A stretch of DNA of 11,429 nt, taken from assembly GCA_030044295.1 (NCBI GenBank), contig JASHWB010000136.1:1-11429 (forward strand), in the 5' to 3' direction. Shown piece after piece: positions 6,488 to 11,429 of the stretch. How positions within the stretch are numbered: position 1 is the stretch's first letter; each line of letters starts with the position of its first letter. Under the pieces are notes generated by a model that saw only the letters and a program-made list of their open reading frames with translations, did no database searches and had not been told where the DNA came from. This DNA comes from Candidatus Acidiferrales bacterium (GTDB lineage Bacteria; Acidobacteriota; Terriglobia; Acidiferrales; UBA7541). Both the position numbers and the translations under genes were made by a program.

Positions 6488-7720
6488 CTAGCGGGCGGCA
6501 GAGGAATGAATCAGGGCGAGGATTTCGTCTTCGGTGAGGATGCGCGAGGATTGTTTCGCGGCGGCGAAAATTCGCTCGACAACTTCGTCCGTCGATGGCA
6601 GGCCGCGCTTTTCGAGCCAAAAGATTACGTTGGAGCGGCCGCTGAGAGGCCCGATCTCGATCACCTGTTCAAGACCGAAGAGATGCGCGGGGACGGCGCT
6701 GTAAATCAAGTTCGCGAGCTCGGGGTCGCCTTTCTTATAGGCTTTGGCGATCGCGGCAGCGTGCACTCCGGTAGCGGTGCGGAACGCGTCCTGCCCGACG
6801 ACAGGGTAATTCGGAGGGATCACGGTTCCGGTCGCACGCGCAACCGCCTCCGAGTACTTCTTCATTTGCGAGAGATCGCGGTCGATCAGGCCGAGAAGTC
6901 GCAGGTTGACGAGCAACAACTCCATCGGCGTGTTGCCCACGCGTTCGCCGAGAGCGAGAGCGGTGCCGTGAATCTGATCGGCTCCGGCCGCGATCGCAGC
7001 CAGGGAATTGGCCACGGCGAGGCCACGGTCGTTGTGCCCGTGCCAATCAACGCGGATTTTCTTGCCACTCGGCTTCACGACGCTGTCGATTACGAATTTC
7101 ACCAAGTTGTAAGCGCCGCGCGGCGTAGCGTGGCCGACGGTGTCGGCAAGTACGAGGGCACGGGCACCGGCTCGAATGGCCGAAGAATACAGTGCGACGA
7201 CAGTTTCGGGATCGGTGCGGGTCGTGTCTTCGGTGACGTACATCACTGGCAGGCCTGCGTCGGCAGCCATTTTCACGGAGTCTTCGGTGACGCGGCGGAG
7301 GTGATCGACGCTCCAGTCCTCGACCAAACGGCGGATGGGGCTAGAGCCGAGAAACATGGAGCATTCCATTGCGTGGCCGATGCGCTGGCAAACCTCAATC
7401 ATTGCCTGGATATCCTGTCGATGCGTGCGACCGCCGACGTGGGGGCGCAGTTTCATACGCGAACCGAAGATTTCGCGCGCCAGCGCTTCTGTGTCGGCCA
7501 TCGCGCGCGGACCGGCTCCGGGAAGGCCGACGTTGACGAGGTCGATGCCGAGCGCGTCCATCAGATGGAGAATTTCGATTTTCTCGGCAATCGAAGGATC
7601 GCGGACGGAAGGATTCTGCAGGCCGTCGCGCAGAGTCTCGTCGAGAAGCATCACGCGGAGGCTAGATGGAATTTCCGGGCCGGCGTAAGTGTTCCAGTCG
7701 TGGATTAGATCGTCGGACAT
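6488..7720 (-). CDS. 2-isopropylmalate/homocitrate synthase-like protein (DRE-TIM metallolyase)
   Basis: A 410-residue TIM-barrel enzyme of the HMGL-like family, whose members condense an acyl-CoA (usually acetyl-CoA) with a 2-oxoacid or cleave such products. The opening motif is LLDETLRDGLQN (about 25-36; Arg31 and Asp32 catalytic/metal). The metal site WHGHNDRGLAVANSLAA has His227 and His229. GERVGNTPMELLLVNL and FRTATGVHAAAIAKA match the lid and subdomain region of isopropylmalate/homocitrate synthases. The GLQN after the Arg-Asp resembles HMG-CoA lyases more than the GEQ of classic LeuA. The C-terminal LeuA regulatory domain is absent, so leucine feedback is not expected. The exact substrate is open: homocitrate, citramalate, isopropylmalate or another. 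The ATG at 7720 is preferred over an in-frame TTG at 7735. It is the first gene of the minus-strand set, 83 bp ahead of the acetyltransferase. Confidence 0.88.
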   Translation of the reverse strand: MSDDLIHDWNTYAGPEIPSSLRVMLLDETLRDGLQNPSVRDPSIAEKIEILHLMDALGIDLVNVGLPGAGPRAMADTEALAREIFGSRMKLRPHVGGRTHRQDIQAMIEVCQRIGHAMECSMFLGSSPIRRLVEDWSVDHLRRVTEDSVKMAADAGLPVMYVTEDTTRTDPETVVALYSSAIRAGARALVLADTVGHATPRGAYNLVKFVIDSVVKPSGKKIRVDWHGHNDRGLAVANSLAAIAAGADQIHGTALALGERVGNTPMELLLVNLRLLGLIDRDLSQMKKYSEAVARATGTVIPPNYPVVGQDAFRTATGVHAAAIAKAYKKGDPELANLIYSAVPAHLFGLEQVIEIGPLSGRSNVIFWLEKRGLPSTDEVVERIFAAAKQSSRILTEDEILALIHSSAAR

Positions 7721-7837
7721 GAGGAGTCTCGTCAACCGAGGAGGATTTTATCGCAGATCGGGAGCATCGCGGATCGGGCGGTTGCTTTCGGCATAACTCG
7801 TCGTTCACCGGAAGACCACGGAGTTCGCTCGCCATGG

Positions 7838-7843
7838 TAAGAT
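7838..7843 (+). promoter_or_regulatory. Candidate -10 box of the fluoride operon
   Basis: TAAGAT lies about 15-20 bp before the aptamer, so transcription would start near 7850, as needed for a complete riboswitch. No convincing -35 hexamer is seen 16-18 bp upstream, so the call rests mainly on position. Confidence 0.3.
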
Positions 7844-7857
7844 GCCTTCACAACCTA

Positions 7858-7907
7858 GAGGCGATGGAGTTCGCCTGAACCGTCCGACAACGGACTGATG
7901 ACTCCTG
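7858..7907 (+). ncRNA. Fluoride riboswitch (crcB motif) aptamer
   Basis: The sequence matches the crcB-motif consensus. GGCG (7860-7863) pairs with CGCC (7872-7875). Inside this loop GGAGT (7866-7870) forms a pseudoknot with ACTCC (7901-7905). A second hairpin is GTCCG/CGGAC (7882-7886 with 7891-7895) around ACAA, followed by the conserved CTGATGACTCCT. The class binds fluoride through magnesium ions and turns on fluoride-resistance genes. A crcB gene begins 73 bp downstream, and the terminator placed directly after the aptamer fits a transcriptional ON switch. Confidence 0.95.
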
Positions 7908-7934
7908 GCCGCCCGCCGGCGCCAGGAGTTTTTT
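7901..7934 (+). terminator. Riboswitch-controlled intrinsic terminator
   Basis: ACTCCTGGC (7901-7909) and GCCAGGAGT (7921-7929) form a perfect 9-bp GC-rich stem with an 11-nt loop, followed by a run of T to 7934. The first five bases of the stem are the same ACTCC that closes the aptamer pseudoknot, so the fluoride-bound aptamer and the terminator exclude each other. Without fluoride, transcription should stop before crcB. Confidence 0.92.
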
Positions 7935-7979
7935 GTTGGCGCCAGCAGCGTCCAAAAATTCAAAAACAAAGGAGACAAT

Positions 7980-8351
7980 GTGCGCATCGCACTGCTGATC
8001 GTGTTCGGCACGGCAGGCACACTGGCGCGGTACGGATTGCAAGGGCTGGTGCAAGAACGCACGGGTCCGGGATTTCCCTCCGGCACGCTAACGGTAAATC
8101 TGGCCGGGTGCCTCTTTCTCGGCATCATTGCGGAATACGCGCTGACCCATCTGACGATTCCTCCCGACTGGCGCATTGGGATCACGGTGGGATTTTTCGG
8201 CGCGTTCACCACATTTTCGAGCTTCACCTACGAGTCCGTGCAGTTGATGCAAGACGGCCAATGGAAGTACGCGCTGACGTATATTCTGGCGAGCCTGCTC
8301 GGCGGGCTCGCGGCCATATTCTGCGGCATCCGCATCGCAGAGCGGATTTGA
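7980..8351 (+). CDS. crcB: Fluoride channel/exporter CrcB (Fluc)
   Basis: A 123-residue protein with four membrane helices, the normal size of single-gene Fluc channels that assemble as dual-topology homodimers and let cytoplasmic fluoride leave the cell. Signatures: GTAGTLARYGL (10-20, with Arg17 and Tyr18), PSGTLTVNLAGCLFLG (33-48, with the pore Asn40) and GFFGAFTTFSSF (71-82), which holds the Phe-box residues Phe79 and Phe82 and the TTFS break that forms the central sodium site in characterised homologues. The start is GTG at 7980, with AAAGGAG (7968-7974) 5 nt before it. An overlapping ATG at 7978 is in another frame and leads to no family match. The gene is under the fluoride riboswitch and is followed after 16 bp by the DUF190 gene. 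Confidence 0.97.
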   Translation: MRIALLIVFGTAGTLARYGLQGLVQERTGPGFPSGTLTVNLAGCLFLGIIAEYALTHLTIPPDWRIGITVGFFGAFTTFSSFTYESVQLMQDGQWKYALTYILASLLGGLAAIFCGIRIAERI

Positions 8352-8367
8352 GGCGGGAGGAATAACG

Positions 8368-8748
8368 ATGGACCAGCCAAAAGCACACGGCGCGAGTCAC
8401 ACAGCCAGACACGAACGGTTCGAGGGCGAGCGAACCCTGATGCGCATCCACATCGGCGAGTCCGACCGCTGGCATGGAAAGCCGCTATATGAGGCGATCA
8501 TCGAATTGCTGCGGCGCGAGAAGTTCAGCGGGACGACGGTGCTTCGAGGCGTAGGCGGGTTCGGCGGGTCGAGCGTTTACCATACGGAGAAGATTCTGCG
8601 GCTTTCGCAGGATTTGCCGATCGTGGTTGAAGTGGTTGAATCGAGCGAACGAATCGAGCAGATTTTGCCGCAACTCGACGAGATGATCGGCGGTGGACTG
8701 GTAACTTTGGAGAAAGTGCGCGTGATCCTATACCGCTCGGGAAAATGA
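8368..8748 (+). CDS. DUF190 family protein
   Basis: A 126-residue protein. From about residue 21 it matches DUF190: LMRIHIGESDRWHGKPLYEAI, the conserved TTVLRGVGGFGGSS (about 51-64), LPIVVEVVESSERIEQILPQLDEMI and a final strand VTLEKVRVILYR. The fold resembles small PII-like ferredoxin folds, and the family is thought to form soluble cytosolic oligomers. The biochemical role is unknown. The first 20 residues (with HGASHTARH) are a histidine-rich, probably flexible extension. GGGAGGA sits about 8 nt before the ATG. It lies 16 bp after crcB in the same direction, so it belongs to the fluoride operon. DUF190 genes recur beside crcB in other bacteria, suggesting an accessory or regulatory partner of the channel; this last point is inference. 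Confidence 0.93.
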   Translation: MDQPKAHGASHTARHERFEGERTLMRIHIGESDRWHGKPLYEAIIELLRREKFSGTTVLRGVGGFGGSSVYHTEKILRLSQDLPIVVEVVESSERIEQILPQLDEMIGGGLVTLEKVRVILYRSGK

Positions 8749-8775
8749 TCGAGGCGTGACTGAGTCACACTTCGA
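8749..8775 (+). terminator. Hairpin just after the fluoride operon
   Basis: An 11-bp stem (8749-8759 with 8765-8775) has one C/A mismatch, one G-T wobble and a 5-nt loop, and starts one base after the DUF190 stop. No T-run follows, so it could be a factor-assisted terminator or 3'-end protection rather than a classic intrinsic terminator. Confidence 0.35.
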
Positions 8776-8804
8776 TGCCCTATCCATGCGCGGCGTCGAA
8801 TGAA

Positions 8805-8897
8805 TTAGCGGTGCCCTGCAAATCCGTCGTGGAAGCCAAACGTGCCCGAGTGAAATCCTCCGGCGGGCGTGCCACGACCTTCGTGCCAGGTGGTGCC
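8805..8897 (-). pseudogene. Possible C-terminal remnant, Gly/His/Phe-rich
   Basis: Thirty codons between stops at 8898-8900 and 8805-8807 read as a low-complexity Gly/His/Phe tail (GGFHSGTFGFHDGFAGHR). Tails of this type occur at the C-termini of secreted or surface Gly-rich proteins. There is no start codon and no upstream continuation in frame. It may be the decayed end of a gene or a chance pattern in GC-rich DNA. Confidence 0.25.
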
Positions 8898-8935
8898 CTA
8901 CGTGAGGCACACGGACGACACCGTGCAGACCCCAA

Positions 8936-9112
8936 CTATCGAAGCCTCGATTGAAGCTTCTCGATACCGTTTTCTATGACTTTGTAGCTCGGCAGAGCCT
9001 GCGGTAGACGCGCCAATCGCACACCCGACACGCCCGTAAAGCCATGGAAATGCAGGCAATACTCCAGGCGATAGACAGGCGGCTGAGTTTTAGGGGCTTT
9101 TCCGCCTCCGGT
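8936..9112 (-). pseudogene. Possible decayed gene fragment
   Basis: A 58-codon frame with no ATG runs to a TAG at 8936-8938. It has protein-like composition (for example VYRLEYCLHFHGFTGVSG and SYKVIENGIEKLQSRL). The neighbouring frame continues coding-like residues upstream (CYGCEPEAEKPLKL), which would suggest a frameshift near 9090-9100. The family is not recognised. It could equally be chance. Confidence 0.22.
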
Positions 9113-9226
9113 TCACACCCGTAGCAATTCTCTTGATCGGCGGCTCGGTCGCGTGCTAGCTTTAGCGAACAAAAAGCGAAATAGGCCATGCCAGCAGGTT
9201 TGGCGGCTTGCGAAACAGGAGGGCTG

Positions 9227-11429
9227 ATGGCGAGTTCTACGCAACGATTGGCGATGAAATCACAGGCTACGCTCGATGCTTTCCAGGACGCGCTCGCGTC
9301 CCTCGCGTCCAAATATCGCAGCGATGAAGTTCTGACCGCCATTCGCCATATTCCCGCTCGAGAGGCACAATTCCGGCCGATGCCGGGATGGGTGCGGCCG
9401 GAGCTTGTTGCAGCGTACCGCGCCAAAGGCATCGAGCGGCTGTACTCGCATCAGGCTACGGCCGCGGAGTTGGCGCATGCGGGCACCGACTTCGTGGTGG
9501 TCACTCCGACGGCTTCGGGCAAGACGCTCTGCTACAACTTGCCAGTCTTAAACGCGGCCCTCGAGAGCCCGGACACGCGCGCCCTATATCTCTTCCCGAC
9601 GAAGGCGTTGGCGCAAGACCAACTCGCCGAGCTGCACGATCTGGCCACGCGACTCGAAGACCGCTTCGGTGTGTTCACGTACGATGGCGACACGCCGAGC
9701 GATGCGCGAAAGGCAATTCGCGAGCGCGGTCACGTGATCTTGACCAATCCGGACATGCTGCACACAGGAATCCTGCCGCACCACACGAAATGGATGAGGC
9801 TGTTCGAAAACTTGCGCTATATCGTGCTGGATGAGCTGCACACGTACCGCGGGGTGTTTGGCAGCCATCTGGCCAACGTGCTGCGCCGGCTCCGGCGCAT
9901 CGCGGAATTTTACGGATCGCGGCCGCAGTTCATTTGCTGCTCGGCGACGATTGCAAATCCGGATGAGCTTGCGGCGCAATTGATCGAGAGACCGGTGACC
10001 GCGATTGAAGAGAACGGCGCACCTTCGGCGGAAAAGCTGTTCGTTTTCTACAACCCGCCGATGATTAGCCGCAATCTGGGTATCCGGCGCAGCTATTTGA
10101 ACGAAGCCACCCGCGTAGCCAAGGAACTGCTGGCGCGAAAACTTCAGACCATCGTATTTGCGAATAGCCGGCTGCATACGGAAGTGCTGCTAACATACTT
10201 GCAGCAGGCAAATCCACCACAAATCGGCGGGCCCGAACCGATTCGAGGCTATCGCGGCGGCTACCTGCCGGGCGAACGGCGCGAAATCGAGCGCGGACTG
10301 CGCGAAGGGCGCGTTCGCGGCGTGGTAGCGACGAACGCGCTGGAACTGGGCATCGATATTGGCTCGCTCGATGCGTGCGTGATGGCGGGCTACGCCGGGT
10401 CGATCGCGTCCACGTGGCAGCGCGCGGGACGCGCGGGACGCCGCAGTGGAACTTCATGCGCGGTGTTGGTAGCGTCTTCCGCGCCGCTCGACCAATTCAT
10501 CGTGCAGCATCCGGATTATTTTTTCGGCCGCTCGCCGGAGCACGCCTACGTACAGCCGGACAATCTGGAGATTCTGGTGAATCATCTGAAATGCGCGGCG
10601 TTCGAGTTGCCGATCGCGCCCGACGAGCAATTCGGCGGTGCGGATGCGCAGCAACTTTGCGCGCGGCTAGCCGAGGCCGGCTATCTCCATCGCAGCGGCG
10701 GCAACTGGCACTGGGTTCAGGAGGCGTATCCGGCAAACACGGTGAGCTTGCGCTCTGTAACTTCCGACAACTTCCTGATCATTGATACCAAAGGCGAAAA
10801 TCACGGCGAACCCGAAGTGATCGGCGAGGTCGATTTTTCGTCGGCGCTGACCACCGTGCATCCGAAGGCCATTTATTTACACCAGGGCCAGCAGTATCAC
10901 GTAGAGCGGCTCGATTTCGAGCAACGCAAGGCGTACGTGAAGCCGGTGAACGTGGATTACTACACCGACGCGATTCGCTACACGCAGGTGCGGGTGCTGG
11001 CAATTGCAGACGAAGAAAGCGTTGCGGGACCCGCAGCGAAGGCGCACGGCGACGTGCTGGTGCGCTCGCAAGTAATCGGATTCAAGAAGATTAAGTTTTT
11101 CACCAATGAAAACGTGGGGGACGGGAAGCTCGAGCTGCCGGAAAACGAAATGCATACCACGGCTTTCTGGATCACTCTGGAACGGCCGCTGCTGGAGAGC
11201 CTGCCGTTCGCGCTTTCCGAGCGGCAGAGCGGGATTTTCGGGCTGCTGTATGCACTCGAATCGATGGCTTCGCTTCTGCTGATGTGCGACCGTCGCGATC
11301 TGGGAACGGCAGTGGGAGAACGCCCGCCGAGCCCCGGAGTGGAGACGGAATGGAATGATGATCGGCCATCGATAGCCGATCTGGACAACATAAAAGAGTT
11401 CTTCGAGCCGAATCTGTATCTGTACGATG
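9227..11429 (+). CDS. DEAD/DEAH-box helicase of the MrfA/YprA (Hrq1-like, DUF1998) family, partial
   Basis: 734 codons are present and the frame leaves the window. All SF2 motifs are visible: H-Q at 75-76 (Q motif), Walker A TPTASGKT (93-100), PTKALAQDQ (124-132), TNPDML (173-178), the DEAD-box variant DELH (202-205), SAT (239-241), VFANSR (310-315), TNALELGIDIG (369-379) and QRAGRAGRR (398-406). After the RecA core come a winged-helix-like part and the region leading into DUF1998 (MCDRRDLG and NLYLYD). The cysteine cluster of the C-terminal metal-binding domain would lie beyond the edge. Bacillus MrfA is a 3'-to-5' DNA helicase in mitomycin-damage repair and works with the exonuclease MrfB. 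The start ATG at 9227 is preceded by AGGAGG at short spacing. An in-frame ATG at 9188 lacks one. Confidence 0.92.
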   Translation, partial: MASSTQRLAMKSQATLDAFQDALASLASKYRSDEVLTAIRHIPAREAQFRPMPGWVRPELVAAYRAKGIERLYSHQATAAELAHAGTDFVVVTPTASGKTLCYNLPVLNAALESPDTRALYLFPTKALAQDQLAELHDLATRLEDRFGVFTYDGDTPSDARKAIRERGHVILTNPDMLHTGILPHHTKWMRLFENLRYIVLDELHTYRGVFGSHLANVLRRLRRIAEFYGSRPQFICCSATIANPDELAAQLIERPVTAIEENGAPSAEKLFVFYNPPMISRNLGIRRSYLNEATRVAKELLARKLQTIVFANSRLHTEVLLTYLQQANPPQIGGPEPIRGYRGGYLPGERREIERGLREGRVRGVVATNALELGIDIGSLDACVMAGYAGSIASTWQRAGRAGRRSGTSCAVLVASSAPLDQFIVQHPDYFFGRSPEHAYVQPDNLEILVNHLKCAAFELPIAPDEQFGGADAQQLCARLAEAGYLHRSGGNWHWVQEAYPANTVSLRSVTSDNFLIIDTKGENHGEPEVIGEVDFSSALTTVHPKAIYLHQGQQYHVERLDFEQRKAYVKPVNVDYYTDAIRYTQVRVLAIADEESVAGPAAKAHGDVLVRSQVIGFKKIKFFTNENVGDGKLELPENEMHTTAFWITLERPLLESLPFALSERQSGIFGLLYALESMASLLLMCDRRDLGTAVGERPPSPGVETEWNDDRPSIADLDNIKEFFEPNLYLYD

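Larger units (their letters stand above)
8776..9226. other. Gene-poor gap with coding-like remnants
   Basis: About 450 bp without a convincing gene. On the minus strand two start-less open stretches look protein-like: one of 30 codons ending at 8805 and one of 58 codons ending at 8936. They are described separately. The right end should hold the helicase promoter. A weak TTGATC (9133-9138) with TAGCTT 18 bp downstream is the best candidate. No tRNA, repeat array or attachment site is evident. Confidence 0.5.

Noticed and set aside
6405..6620. 72-residue N-terminal extension of the acetyltransferase
   Set aside because: It would overlap the end of the LeuA-like gene by over 130 bp, is Arg/Cys-rich, and the GNAT fold begins just after the ATG at 6404.
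6506..7708. 400-codon open frame on the plus strand
   Set aside because: It is antisense to the LeuA-like gene, whose minus-strand product carries all the family motifs. The plus-strand product has no recognisable domain and is a typical GC-rich shadow frame.
7978..7980. ATG as the crcB start
   Set aside because: It lies in another frame; the CrcB frame begins with the GTG at 7980.
8936..8970. Imperfect inverted repeat around GAAGCCTCGATTGAAGCTTC
   Set aside because: Short and bulged, without a T-run or repeated copies; it cannot be called a terminator or mobile-element end.
8984..9120. tRNA-like pieces (TAGCTCGGCAGAGC and GGTTCACACCC)
   Set aside because: The D-arm-like and T-arm-like pieces are about 125 nt apart and no acceptor or anticodon stem can be built.
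8974..9432. 152-codon minus-strand frame
   Set aside because: Most of it is antisense to the helicase 5' end. Only its left part overlaps the possible remnant discussed above.

Overview
The window (about 60% GC by eye) looks like the chromosome of a free-living, GC-rich bacterium. The protein flavours suggest Acidobacteriota: an ECF sigma factor next to a PhnB-like VOC protein, many stand-alone metabolic genes, and a MrfA-type helicase. This assignment is an impression from family knowledge, not a search result. I see no phage, transposase, CRISPR, rRNA or tRNA.

Layout. Everything from 1 to 7720 is read on the minus strand. In transcription order, right to left: a LeuA/homocitrate-synthase-like DRE-TIM enzyme (7720-6488), a GNAT-fold acetyltransferase (6404-5421), an M20 metallopeptidase/deacylase (5368-4151), an EamA/DMT transporter (4003-3083), a class-2 O-methyltransferase (2899-1832), a MmcQ/YjbR protein (1768-1424), an ECF sigma factor (1228-659), and a VOC protein that overlaps the sigma gene by 8 nt and runs off the left edge (666-1). 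The first three are closely spaced (83 and 52 bp) and could be cotranscribed. From about 7838 rightwards everything is read on the plus strand: a fluoride riboswitch with an expression-platform terminator (7858-7934), the fluoride channel crcB (7980-8351), a DUF190 gene (8368-8748), a 478-bp gene-poor gap holding only coding-like remnants, and a MrfA/YprA-type DEAD/DEAH helicase that starts at 9227 and runs off the right edge.

How the genes work together. The clearest unit is the fluoride-resistance operon: riboswitch, CrcB and DUF190. The aptamer's pseudoknot strand (ACTCC, 7901-7905) is also the 5' end of the terminator stem, so fluoride binding should block termination and switch on fluoride export. 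The least conventional unit is the sigma/VOC pair. The VOC domain carries an extension of about 69 residues, read from a start inside the sigma gene. An internal ATG with a strong Shine-Dalgarno could also make the bare VOC domain. This could be a sigma-coupled ligand-sensing regulator, but that is inference. A 14-bp near-palindrome occurs identically upstream of both the methyltransferase and the MmcQ/YjbR gene and is a candidate shared regulatory site.
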